Positions 1 through 6,869 are shown, counted from the first letter of the stretch. The stretch is DNA of 19,171 nt from Synechococcaceae cyanobacterium (GCA_947460085.1 CANHGA010000006.1:1-19171); one strand, 5' to 3'. A program made the numbers and translations. The notes: generated by a model not told the origin, from the letters alone.

Positions 1-507
1 GATCAATACCGTTGCGATCTCCCGAGTGCTCTTGCCTTGACCGATCAAGAGGAAGACATCCAGTTCCCGAATGCTCAAGGTGCTAATGCGTCCTTGGATA
101 CTTTCTTCTACAGCACTGTTGTTCAGGCCTGGATTGAGGGTGTTGAGGGCCAACAACAGCTCTTTGTAGGCGGATGTTTTATCGACACTTGCGTGGATAT
201 GGGGTAGCAGGCATGGGTCGCACTGGAAATCGTGGAGCTGGGCGGAGAGCAAAATGATCTTTGGCGCGGGATGGCGCTTCAGCAGATGCAACCCCACCTG
301 CTGTCCATCACCATCGGGTAAGCCAAGATCAAGGATTAAAAGATCAGGCAGCACCTGATCGATCATTCGGCAAGCCTCTTCGACCGATTGGGCTAGGCGT
401 ATCACCCCAACTTGGGGCGATGTTTGCAGCATGCTTCGCAGCAATTCGGCCATCAGTGTCTGGTCCTCCACGAGGAGGCAGCTCATCCCAGGACTGATGT
501 CTTCCAT
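1..507 (-). CDS. NarL/LuxR-family two-component response regulator (partial, C-terminus off the window)
   Basis: A DNA-binding response regulator phosphorylated by a histidine kinase. The frame is open from the start codon to the window edge, giving 169 residues. The receiver domain occupies about residues 8-125: acidic pair E14-D15 in LLVEDQ, phospho-acceptor D60 in LILDLGLPDGDG, switch serine S89 in LLSA and conserved K110 in VDKT. After a short linker, LSIRELDVFLLIGQGKS followed by TREIA (about 144-165) is the first part of a LuxR/GerE helix-turn-helix, cut off by the edge. The start used is ATG at 507; an internal ATG at 486 (MSCLLVEDQ) fits the usual receiver start better and is an alternative. 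G+C is about 50% (59 of the first 120 bases), well below the neighbours. No partner kinase is visible. The family is certain; the regulon is unknown. Confidence 0.93.
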   Translation of the reverse strand, partial: MEDISPGMSCLLVEDQTLMAELLRSMLQTSPQVGVIRLAQSVEEACRMIDQVLPDLLILDLGLPDGDGQQVGLHLLKRHPAPKIILLSAQLHDFQCDPCLLPHIHASVDKTSAYKELLLALNTLNPGLNNSAVEESIQGRISTLSIRELDVFLLIGQGKSTREIATVLI

Positions 508-509
508 CC

Positions 510-528
510 GGCCAGTGTAGAACTGGCC
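510..528 (-). other. Perfect inverted repeat abutting the response-regulator start codon
   Basis: GGCCAGT (510-516) pairs with ACTGGCC (522-528) around a 5-nt loop. On the minus strand the second arm ends 2 nt before the ATG at 507, so in mRNA the hairpin would cover the ribosome-binding region. If the ATG at 486 is used, the hairpin lies just upstream in the leader instead. No U-tract follows, so it is not an intrinsic terminator. The regulatory role is inferred. Confidence 0.4.
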
Positions 529-690
529 TTAAGGCGCTGCAGATCGCAGTAGTCACCCCAGTTGTGGGTATATGGCGTCCTGATGACCCATCCCGTGGTA
601 GGTCCATTCGCAACCAATGGCTTGAATGGTGGGGCCCCGAGGGCGTTGACCATCCTGCGCTTTGCCACTCCCCAAGTCTGCTAGGCCCCC

Positions 691-1350
691 CTATCCGCCA
701 CCGCCTCTGCGGCCTGATTTCCCGCCGCCGGCCAGGCCACCCCGCCCCGGCGTCTGCAACAGCCGCAGGAGCCGCTGGTCTTCGTCGTCGTTCACGGGCC
801 GCCAGGTGCCTGGGCTGAGGCCATCGAGGTTGAGGGGAGCCTCACCATCCATCAAATCCATGGCGACCCGCACCAGCCGAAGGGTCGGCAGTCCCACGGC
901 CGCTGTCATCCGCCGCACTTGCCGGTTGCGGCCTTCCCGCAGCTCGATCTGGAGCCAGCTGGTGGGAATCGATGCCCTGTGGCGAATCGGTGGATCCCGA
1001 TCAGGAATCTGGGGCTCGCCAATCACGCACACTCGGGCCGGCAGGGTTGTGTGCCCCTGGATTGGCAGGCCGGTTTCGAGTTGGCGGATCGCTTCGGGCT
1101 GGCTGGCCGCGTCGCCTTCCACCTGGGCCCAATAACGGCGCCAATGGCCAAAGCCTGGGTCGGTGAGCCGTTGTTGCAACCTGCCGTTGCTGGTGAGTAG
1201 CAGCAGCCCTTCGCTGTCGGCATCCAGGCGGCCGGCTGCATAAACCTCAGGAACCGTGATGAAATCAGCCAGGCATCGCCAGCGGCTGCCCGCTTCCGGC
1301 GTGAACTGGCTCAGCACCCCGTAGGGCTTGTGGAAGAGCAGGGTGGTCAG
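691..1350 (-). CDS. rluE: 23S rRNA pseudouridine synthase, RluE/RsuA family
   Basis: Isomerises a specific uridine to pseudouridine in 23S rRNA; the RluE subgroup acts on U2457 in E. coli. The match is to the catalytic domain only, without an S4 domain, as in RluE. Key motifs are HKPYGVLSQFT at the N-terminus, GRLDADSEGLLLLT with the catalytic Asp (second residue of LDADSEG), RKS-like IPTSWLQIELREGRNRQVRRMTA split over 1000-800, and PTLRLVRVAM. The C-terminus is a Gly/Arg-rich tail (GRGGLAGGGKSGRRGGGG). Start problem: the only ATG/GTG/TTG in the upper part is GTG at 1317, which lies inside the conserved HKPYGVL strand and would delete it. The frame upstream reads LTTLLFHKPYG back to an in-frame TGA at 1360-1362. 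I therefore place the start at CTG 1348-1350, behind GAGG with a 4-nt spacer. The function is firm; the start is inferred. Confidence 0.9.
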   Translation of the reverse strand: MTTLLFHKPYGVLSQFTPEAGSRWRCLADFITVPEVYAAGRLDADSEGLLLLTSNGRLQQRLTDPGFGHWRRYWAQVEGDAASQPEAIRQLETGLPIQGHTTLPARVCVIGEPQIPDRDPPIRHRASIPTSWLQIELREGRNRQVRRMTAAVGLPTLRLVRVAMDLMDGEAPLNLDGLSPGTWRPVNDDEDQRLLRLLQTPGRGGLAGGGKSGRRGGGG

Positions 1351-1359
1351 AAGCCCTCT

Positions 1360-1446
1360 TCAGGATTTGCGGGCTTTCCAAAGGTTGACCGCGCCGATGG
1401 AGATGAGCAGCAGTCCCAGATCCAAGGCAATCGGAGGGAGGATCAT
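1360..1446 (-). CDS. Possible 28-aa single-pass membrane peptide upstream of rluE
   Basis: ATG at 1446 opens a 28-residue frame: MILPPIALDLG, then LLLISIGAVNLW, ending KARKS. It has a hydrophobic core of roughly 20 residues and a positively charged C-terminus, the usual shape of tiny cyanobacterial membrane proteins. Its TGA (1360-1362) is in the same frame as rluE and overlaps the AAGAGGG that could serve as the rluE ribosome-binding site, which would suit translational coupling. No Shine-Dalgarno sequence is seen before the ATG, and the frame stays open further upstream. It does not match any small photosystem or cytochrome b6f subunit that I know. It may be a chance open frame. Confidence 0.3.
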   Translation of the reverse strand: MILPPIALDLGLLLISIGAVNLWKARKS

Positions 1447-1556
1447 GGGTTGGATGGCTGGGGGGCGCGGTCCGGGGACCAACGCTGCGACCCTATCCCC
1501 CGGCCGGCGGCAATTAAGGTGGAAGAAGCGATTGATCCTTCTGAGCGCCCAGCTGC

Positions 1557-1823
1557 ATGATTGAGACTTCCGGTGTGATCGAAAAGGAGCAGGGGAACGG
1601 GTTTTACCTGGTCACCCTGGAGCAGCCAGCCGGTCACCAGTGCCTGTGCCGCGCAGCCGGCAAGCTCACCAAGTTTCGAATCAAACTCCTGGCCGGCGAC
1701 AAGGTGCTTGTCGAGATCAGCCCCTATGACCTCACCCGCGGTCGCATCACCTACCGGGAGCGCAACGCCGCCGCCGGTCCTCGCCCAGGCGGCAACCGCC
1801 CGGGTGGTCCCCGCCGCCGCTAG
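1557..1823 (+). CDS. infA: Translation initiation factor IF-1
   Basis: Binds the 30S A site during initiation together with IF-2 and IF-3. The 88 residues are an S1-like OB fold over about residues 1-70 (MIETSGVIEKEQGNGFYLVT; KLTKFRIKLLAGDKVLVEIS; PYDLTRGRITYRER), the canonical IF-1 pattern. IF-1 is normally about 71-73 residues; here a Pro/Gly/Arg-rich basic tail of about 16 residues (AAAGPRPGGNRPGGPRRR) follows. ATG at 1557 gives the family's expected N-terminus. The gene stands alone between divergent rluE and convergent trxB, whose stop codon begins 5 nt after this one. No clear Shine-Dalgarno sequence is visible. The infA gene here is outside a ribosomal-protein cluster. Confidence 0.97.
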   Translation: MIETSGVIEKEQGNGFYLVTLEQPAGHQCLCRAAGKLTKFRIKLLAGDKVLVEISPYDLTRGRITYRERNAAAGPRPGGNRPGGPRRR

Positions 1824-1827
1824 GGCT

Positions 1828-3225
1828 TCAATCCAGGCGGTTTGCGTTTAGTAGCTCTTCAATAGCTGCTTTGAATTCGCTGCGTTGCTTGACGCCGCGG
1901 AAGGTCTGTTTGAGCTCTTTCTTGAAGAACAGCTGAACCGTGGGTGTGCCTGTGACACCTGCCTGTTGGGCAATCTCGGGATCGGCTTCGATGTTGATCT
2001 CCACCCCTTGGGCGGCACCGCCCAATTCATCCAGGATCCGCTTCAGCTGGGGCTTCAGCACATGGCAGGGGCCGCAGCTCGGTGAGGTGTACACCACCAA
2101 GACGGGCCTTTGGCTGTCGTGATACAGCTTGCGGAGGGCATAGCTGCCCTTCTGCCAGAGGCCATCGGCCTCGAAATTCTCGGCGTCGCTTTCGGCGGTG
2201 ACCACGGGTTCGCCGCTGGGCTTGGGGTCCACCGGGTTGTGGCTCACGGTGACAGCCAGGTCGTGGTGGCTGAGCCAGCGTTCGGCCGCTAGGGCGGCCT
2301 GGCAACCGCTACCGGCCGCCGTTATTCCCTGGCGCCATTCGGCATCGGCCACGTCGCCAGCGGCATAGACCCCCTCCTGGCTGGTTTCGGGCCTGCCGGG
2401 CTTGGTCACCACGTAGCCGTGGGAATCGAGCTCGAGCTGGCCTTGAACAAGGTGGGTGTTGGGGGTGTGGCCAATCGCGTAGAAGAGCCCCCGCACGCTG
2501 AGGGTTTCGGTGGCCTCAGCCGTTTCGGGGCCGGTGGCATCCCGCAGGCTGAGGCTGCCAAGCCAGTCGTCACCGGTCACATCCACCAGTTGGCGGTTCC
2601 AATGCACGGTGATGTTCGGGTTGGCCAGCACCCGGTCGGCCATGGCGCCACTGGCCCGTAGGCGACTGCCCCGCACGATCAGGTGCACCCGGCTGCCGTA
2701 CTTGGTGAGATACACGGCCTCTTCGCAGGCGGAGTCTCCGCCCCCCACCACCGCCAATTCCTCGCCCCGAAATTGGGGTGTGGCGCCATCGCAGATGGCG
2801 CAAGCACTGATGCCCCTGCTCCAGAACCGCTGCTCGCTGGGCAGGTTCAGCCGGTTGGCACTGGCGCCGGTGGCGATGATCAGGGCTTGGGCGTGGAAGG
2901 TCTCGCCGTCGGCCTGGATTCGAAAGGGTCGAGCCGAAAGGTCGATGCCATCGGCATCGGCTTCCACCAGGTGGGTGCCCCAGCGCACGGCCTGGGCCTT
3001 CATCTTGTCCATCAGAACTGGCCCCAGCACCCCGTCTGGAAAGCCGGGGAAGTTCTCCACGTCTGTGGTGGTCATCAGTTGACCGCCAGGGATGCCCCCG
3101 TCCTGGAATCCGGTGATCAGCAGAGGGTTGAGGTTGGCCCGGGCGGCGTAGATGGCCGCGGTGTACCCGGCGGGGCCGGAGCCAACGATGACCAGGTTTT
3201 CAACGGCGGGACGACCTGCGGTCAC
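1828..3225 (-). CDS. trxB: NADPH-thioredoxin reductase with fused thioredoxin domain (NTRC)
   Basis: Uses NADPH to reduce its own thioredoxin domain, which in cyanobacteria and chloroplasts serves 2-Cys peroxiredoxin and redox regulation of metabolism. It has 465 residues. The FAD site is GSGPAG (15-20), the redox-active pair is CAIC (C142/C145), the NADPH motif is GGGDSA (161-166), and the second FAD motif is AAGD (288-291). A linker (about 330-360) leads to a thioredoxin domain with CGPC (384-387) and cis-Pro in GTPT (P428). The length matches full NTRC. GTG at 3225 is chosen because an in-frame TAA lies two codons upstream (3229-3231). The stop is 4 nt from that of infA, in convergent orientation. 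Upstream lie about 130 bp of plain leader and then the 11-bp repeat array at 3356-3443. Confidence 0.97.
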   Translation of the reverse strand: MTAGRPAVENLVIVGSGPAGYTAAIYAARANLNPLLITGFQDGGIPGGQLMTTTDVENFPGFPDGVLGPVLMDKMKAQAVRWGTHLVEADADGIDLSARPFRIQADGETFHAQALIIATGASANRLNLPSEQRFWSRGISACAICDGATPQFRGEELAVVGGGDSACEEAVYLTKYGSRVHLIVRGSRLRASGAMADRVLANPNITVHWNRQLVDVTGDDWLGSLSLRDATGPETAEATETLSVRGLFYAIGHTPNTHLVQGQLELDSHGYVVTKPGRPETSQEGVYAAGDVADAEWRQGITAAGSGCQAALAAERWLSHHDLAVTVSHNPVDPKPSGEPVVTAESDAENFEADGLWQKGSYALRKLYHDSQRPVLVVYTSPSCGPCHVLKPQLKRILDELGGAAQGVEINIEADPEIAQQAGVTGTPTVQLFFKKELKQTFRGVKQRSEFKAAIEELLNANRLD

Positions 3226-3355
3226 GGCTTAAGCGGATTGACTATGACTTGAGTCTAGGGGAGGGGCTTCGGTGATTGGAGACTCGGTTCGGCACTGGAC
3301 TGGCTGACTGGGCGCGGGGCTGGTTGGGCGCGGCATGGCCCCAAGCGTTCGCGAC

Positions 3356-3443
3356 CTTGGCTTGAACTTAACCAGGGCTTAATTCGAAGTTTATTTAGGG
3401 TTTCTTTAGATTTTATTTAGGTTGTATTCGGATTTGGCTTGAG
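3356..3443 (+). promoter_or_regulatory. Eight-unit 11-bp periodic array with Pho-box (8+3) architecture
   Basis: Eight consecutive 11-mers start at 3356, 3367, 3378, 3389, 3400, 3411, 3422 and 3433. The first eight bases are CTTGGCTT, CTTAACCA, CTTAATTC, GTTTATTT, GTTTCTTT, TTTTATTT, TTGTATTC and TTTGGCTT. The three-base spacers are GAA, GGG, GAA, AGG, AGA, AGG, GGA and GAG, all purine. The second base is T in all eight units and the third in seven. The cyanobacterial Pho box bound by SphR/PhoB is direct repeats of PyTTAAPyPy(T/A) separated by 3 bp, and units 2 and 3 fit or nearly fit it. It lies 131-218 bp upstream of trxB. The CTTAA-type strand reads away from trxB, towards the 3489-3725 and helicase genes, which are antisense to it. 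The binding protein and target are inferred. Confidence 0.6.
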
Positions 3444-3488
3444 TGCCGGCTGGCTTGAATTCCTGGCTGATTTGGATCTCTTTCGGCT

Positions 3489-3725
3489 TCAGATTTCCAG
3501 GAGACCGTCGCCTTCAACCCTGGAGCTACGGCTCAGGTTGCTTGGAACCATCAGCACGGTGGCTTCGAGGAGGTCTGGGCGTTCCTCCAGGCACAGCAGC
3601 CACTCCCGAAACTCTTCGTTGAGGGCATAGCTTTCCTCGAAATGCTCGAGGGTGTCGAGGGTGGCTGCGCGGGCGAGGGCCCAGCTGACAGCAACGGTGA
3701 GTCGGCGTTCGACGGAAGCATCCAT
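3489..3725 (-). CDS. Small hypothetical protein (78 aa)
   Basis: Not recognised. The 78 residues are mostly predicted helical and acidic: MDASVERRLTVAVSWALARA, then TLDTLEHFEESYALNEEFREW, LLCLEERPDLLEATVLMVPS and an Arg/Ser/Glu tail ending GDGLLEI. There is no signal peptide, membrane span or Cys pair. ATG at 3725 is chosen because it is preceded by GGGGG (3736-3740) with a 10-nt spacer. A longer open frame reaching back to 3986 would run over the 3' end of the helicase gene in another frame and is not needed. It lies 127 bp downstream of the helicase on the same strand, with a palindrome between them, so it may have its own promoter. The balanced charge and composition support it as a real gene. 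Confidence 0.72.
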   Translation of the reverse strand: MDASVERRLTVAVSWALARAATLDTLEHFEESYALNEEFREWLLCLEERPDLLEATVLMVPSNLSRSSRVEGDGLLEI

Positions 3726-3790
3726 CTGTCCGTGTCCCCCTTGGATGAATCCACGCTGCCTGGCCGTTGGCCGTGTGGGGGTATCGGTTG

Positions 3791-3820
3791 ACACAACGTC
3801 GCAAATTTGCGGCACTGTGT
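3791..3820. promoter_or_regulatory. Hyphenated palindrome, candidate operator
   Basis: The core CGCAAATTTGCG (3800-3811) is a perfect 12-bp palindrome. Outer arms ACACA (3791-3795) and TGTGT (3816-3820) are mirrored exactly about the same centre with 4-bp gaps. It lies 66-95 bp upstream of the 78-aa ORF and just after the helicase stop. No U-tract follows on either strand, so a dimeric repressor or activator site is more likely than a terminator. The binding factor is unknown. Confidence 0.4.
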
Positions 3821-3852
3821 TTGCTGGAATCGCTGCAATCCGCAGTGAAACG

Positions 3853-5349
3853 TTATGCAATCTGCCGCGTAAATGCTGGTAATTCAGGCCCACCCATCCG
3901 GATGACGTCGCCAAGTTGTTCCTGGATCGCTTCCAGGGGAAGGCCGCCTGCTCCCCCAGCTCCGCCCAGGGCCGTATCGGCGGCAACCACCTTGGGCCTC
4001 ACCAGGTAGGGCTCGCTCAGGGACCAGCTGCGGGCGTAGCTGATCAGCAGGGGGTCGGCCGGTGCAAAGACATAGGAGGCGTCCCTGGGGATGGCTTCGA
4101 TCGAGGAGCGGGTGCTGTCCATGCGCACGGCGCGGGTGATCGCCTGAACAAAGCGACTGCGGGTCACCACGGTGGTGAGGTAGGCCACCACCCGTAGGCG
4201 CGGGGCGTCGAAGCCCTCGGAGCACATGTCGACGCTCACCAGCCAATCGCCCTCCCCCGCTTGAAAGGCCAGCAGCCGGTTGGCGGCATCGGGGTCTTGG
4301 GAGTGGACCAGCTGCACCCGATCGCCTTCTTCAGCGAGCAGGGCCGTGAGTTGGCGGGCATGGGCGATGTCGCGGGCGATCACCAGTCCGCCAGCCTCGG
4401 GATGGACGCTGCGAACCCGTTCAAGCCGCCGCCGGGCATTGAGCAGAAGCCGCAGGGCGATGCTGCTGCTGTCGCCGAGGCGAATCGCCCGGCGCAGGTT
4501 GCGGGAGCGCCAGCTTTCGCGGCTCTCCGCCGAGAGGGGGGAGGTTTCGGTGTCGCCAGGTTCGTGGCGGCGGCCATGTTCCACCCAGCCATCCTGGAAG
4601 CGAAATTCGAGGGGGCGCACATCCCCTGCGGCAATCAGCTGGCGTGGTTCGACGCTCAGGTCGGGGGCGATGCGTTCAATGATCTGCTGGCCTTCGCGCA
4701 CCTTCACCCGCCTGGCGGCGCAAAAGGCCAGGTTGTCGGCCCTAAATGGCGTGCCGGTGAGGCCTAGGCGCAGCTGGGCGCCTGCGGTGAGGTGGCTGAA
4801 GGCATGGCCCCAGGCAGCGGCTTCCGGTTCGTCGGGGTCCAGGCCCAGGTGGTGCACCTCATCGGCAATGGCCATCCAACGGCCAATCCCTGCCTCGGGC
4901 AGTTCCTGCTGCAGCCGTTGGCGATGGCGACCAGCGCTCTGGTAGCTGAGCAGCAGGCCGTGCCAGTCGTCGCTGTTGGAGAGGGCCCCCAGGCCCAGCT
5001 CCGGATCCCAGGGGAGCAGGCGCAGGCCGAGGCGCTCGGCGGCCTGGTGCCATTGGTTGGCAATCGAGCTGCGGTGGCAGAACACCACAAAGCGATCCAG
5101 CCGCTGTTCTTGGTGCAGTTTGTGGAAGCTGAACAGGGCCCCCAGGGTTTTGCCAGCCCCCGGGCCGGCATGGATCAGCACATCGGCCCCCTGCCCAGCG
5201 CGGCTTATCCCATCGGCGGCTTGTTGGCCCAGGCGCGCCCGCAACAGCTGGACCAATTGGCTCTGCCACTGTCTGGGTTGCAACCGCAGCGCCGGTAGCG
5301 CCTGGCGCTTGGCTGGACCCAAGCCGAGGTCAAAGGAGGGGGGAGCCAT
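3853..5349 (-). CDS. Superfamily 2 DEAD/DEAH-box helicase (XPB/ERCC3-like)
   Basis: An ATP-dependent nucleic-acid helicase or translocase, probably in DNA repair; the substrate is inferred from the family. It has 498 residues. Domain 1 has a Q-like stretch (LRLQPRQWQSQLVQ, about 21-34), Walker A AGPGAGKT (61-68), Walker B/motif II DEVH (163-166) and motif III LTGTPF (197-202). Domain 2 has VIARDIAHARQL (about 323-334), motif V-like VSVDMCSEGFD (371-381) and motif VI QAITRAVR (402-409). The order and spacing fit the ResIII/COG1061 type. ATG at 5349 gives a sensible N-terminus and lies 66 bp from the proposed divergent start of the alpha/beta hydrolase. No nuclease or extra domain is seen; the last 70 residues match nothing I recognise. 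Confidence 0.93.
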   Translation of the reverse strand: MAPPSFDLGLGPAKRQALPALRLQPRQWQSQLVQLLRARLGQQAADGISRAGQGADVLIHAGPGAGKTLGALFSFHKLHQEQRLDRFVVFCHRSSIANQWHQAAERLGLRLLPWDPELGLGALSNSDDWHGLLLSYQSAGRHRQRLQQELPEAGIGRWMAIADEVHHLGLDPDEPEAAAWGHAFSHLTAGAQLRLGLTGTPFRADNLAFCAARRVKVREGQQIIERIAPDLSVEPRQLIAAGDVRPLEFRFQDGWVEHGRRHEPGDTETSPLSAESRESWRSRNLRRAIRLGDSSSIALRLLLNARRRLERVRSVHPEAGGLVIARDIAHARQLTALLAEEGDRVQLVHSQDPDAANRLLAFQAGEGDWLVSVDMCSEGFDAPRLRVVAYLTTVVTRSRFVQAITRAVRMDSTRSSIEAIPRDASYVFAPADPLLISYARSWSLSEPYLVRPKVVAADTALGGAGGAGGLPLEAIQEQLGDVIRMGGPELPAFTRQIA

Positions 5350-5415
5350 CCCCCCATTGTGACCAGCCAGGGGTGCGAGGGTGGCTGGCTAGCGAGGGGG
5401 TTTGAATCGGTGGCG

Positions 5416-6489
5416 ATGGTGCGCTCTGCAGCCTCGTTTCAGGAGCGCTGGCCCTGGCTCGGGCCCGATCTGCAAACCCTGCGGGACACGATCCGCCCGC
5501 TGCCCCTGCCCGCCGATCGGGGCGAACCGATCACCATTGATCTCGAGCCGGTCTCCGCGGGGCCTGGGTCGGGGACTGGGCCTGGGGTGGGGCCAGGGGT
5601 GTCTTGCCGGGGAGGACGTCTCGTGGCGCTGCATGATCCGCCCACTACCGGCCCGGCCAAGGGCCTGGTGATGGTGGTGCATGGCCTCGGCGGCAGCAGT
5701 GGTCGGGAGGGGGTGCGGCGCCAAGCCCTCAGCCTGCAACGGGCCGGTTTTGCGGTGCTGCGCCTCAATTTGCGGGGTGCCGGGCCAGGTCGGGCCCTGG
5801 CGGCCGGCACCTACGCGGCCAGCTGCAATGCCGATTTGCTGCCGGTGGTGGCGAAGGCGCGGGCCATGGCCGGCTCCCTGCCGCTCTTTGGGGTGGGTCT
5901 GTCCCTCGGGGGCACGATGCTGCTCAACCTGTTGCGCGAGGAACCCCAGGCCCTCGATGGCCTGGTCACGGCGAGCAGCCCCCTGGACCTCGCGGCCTGC
6001 TCCCAGGCCATTGGGCGGCCCCGCAATTGGGTCTACCAACGCTGGTTGCTGAAACGCCTGGTGGACCAAACCCTCGCCGATCCCTTTGGCGTGACCAGCC
6101 AGGAGCGCCAGGCCCTGCTGCTGGGGGGCGGGCCAACAACGATTCGGGCCTTCGATGCGGCGATCACCGCGCCCCGCTGGGGCTATGGCTCGGTGGAGCA
6201 CTACTACGCCGGGGCCAGTCCGTTGGCCAGCCTGCTGAACAACCAATCGCCCACCCGGGCGCCGCTGTTGCTGTTGCATGCCGCCGACGACCCCTGGGTA
6301 CCCGTGGATGCCCTCCACCAGCTCGTATCAGGGCTGGGTCCTGGGGTGAATGGGGCGAACCAAAGGGGCCTGGAGGTTTGCATCCCAGCCAAGGGCGGCC
6401 ACAACGGTTTCCACGGGGTGGGGGATGGGCCGCTGGGCTCCTGGAGTGATGCAGTGGCTGTCCAGTGGCTCAGCGCTCTGGTGGCCTAG
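5416..6489 (+). CDS. Alpha/beta hydrolase, YheT/COG0429 family
   Basis: A probable carboxylesterase-type hydrolase; the substrate is not known. From ATG 5416 it has 357 residues. The oxyanion region is HGLGGSSGREGVR, the nucleophile serine lies in FGVGLSLGG (S163), the acid is in HAADDPW (D291 or D292), and the histidine is in KGGHNGF (H329). WPWLGPDLQTLRDTIRP near the N-terminus is a hallmark of YheT proteins, which begin a few residues before it. That is why ATG 5416 is preferred to the in-frame GTG at 5359. A Gly/Pro-rich low-complexity insert (GPGSGTGPGVGPG) sits before the core. Its stop overlaps that of the convergent ferredoxin gene by 4 bp. The fold and triad are firm; the function is general. 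Confidence 0.92.
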   Translation: MVRSAASFQERWPWLGPDLQTLRDTIRPLPLPADRGEPITIDLEPVSAGPGSGTGPGVGPGVSCRGGRLVALHDPPTTGPAKGLVMVVHGLGGSSGREGVRRQALSLQRAGFAVLRLNLRGAGPGRALAAGTYAASCNADLLPVVAKARAMAGSLPLFGVGLSLGGTMLLNLLREEPQALDGLVTASSPLDLAACSQAIGRPRNWVYQRWLLKRLVDQTLADPFGVTSQERQALLLGGGPTTIRAFDAAITAPRWGYGSVEHYYAGASPLASLLNNQSPTRAPLLLLHAADDPWVPVDALHQLVSGLGPGVNGANQRGLEVCIPAKGGHNGFHGVGDGPLGSWSDAVAVQWLSALVA

Positions 6490-6869
6490 GTCGCTGGTGG
6501 TTGGGGTTCTAGTGGTTGGGAAAAGCCTTGAAACGGCAGCCGTTGCACGATCCAGGGCTCGATCGGATGGCCGCCAATCACGTGCTCGTGCACGATCCGC
6601 TCGATCCGCTCCGCCGTGACACCGCCGTAGACGATCCCCTCCGGCCAGATCAGCAGCACCGGGCCCGCCGCACAGATGCGCAGGCAGTCGGCCTTGGTGC
6701 GCAGCACCACACCGCCTGGGCGATCCGGCTTCTCGAGGCCTAGCTCCCGCACCAGGCGCTTCAGCGTTTCCCAGCTGGCCAGGCCAAGGCTGGGATCGGG
6801 GCAGCAGAGGGCCTTGCTGGGGGTGGCGCAGAGCAGCAGGTGATGGGCGATCACACCGGTGTTCTTCAC
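6486..6869 (-). CDS. Thioredoxin-like [2Fe-2S] ferredoxin
   Basis: A small electron carrier of the thioredoxin-fold (2Fe-2S) ferredoxin group, related to NuoE/HoxE domains. It has 127 residues. The expected four-cysteine arrangement is present: C14 in HLLLCATPSK, C22/C23 in ALCC, then C62 and C66 in ADCLRICAAGP. WPEGIVYGGVTAERIERIVHEH follows, typical of the family. GTG at 6867-6869 overlaps the dxr stop as GTGA (6866-6869), so translation is probably coupled to dxr. The C-terminus ends 4 bp inside the convergent hydrolase gene. Later MEP-pathway enzymes IspG and IspH need ferredoxin-type electrons, so the pairing with dxr is suggestive, but no partner is proven here. Confidence 0.9.
   Translation of the reverse strand: MKNTGVIAHHLLLCATPSKALCCPDPSLGLASWETLKRLVRELGLEKPDRPGGVVLRTKADCLRICAAGPVLLIWPEGIVYGGVTAERIERIVHEHVIGGHPIEPWIVQRLPFQGFSQPLEPQPPAT

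Noticed and set aside
3356..3443. 11-bp array as a CRISPR or simple microsatellite
   Set aside because: Units are too short and there are no spacers of CRISPR size. The units diverge while keeping a fixed 8+3 pattern, unlike a slipped microsatellite.
3439..3630. 63-residue plus-strand frame just after the array
   Set aside because: Starts with GTG in the array, lacks a ribosome-binding site, and its Ser/Arg-rich product is the shadow of the 78-aa gene.
3726..3986. Longer start for the 78-aa gene
   Set aside because: It would overlap the helicase 3' end by 134 bp in another frame, and a Shine-Dalgarno-like site supports 3725.
5389..6318. 309-residue open frame on the minus strand
   Set aside because: Antisense to the alpha/beta hydrolase, which has a full catalytic triad; the frame is Gln/Gly/Pro-rich and resembles no family.
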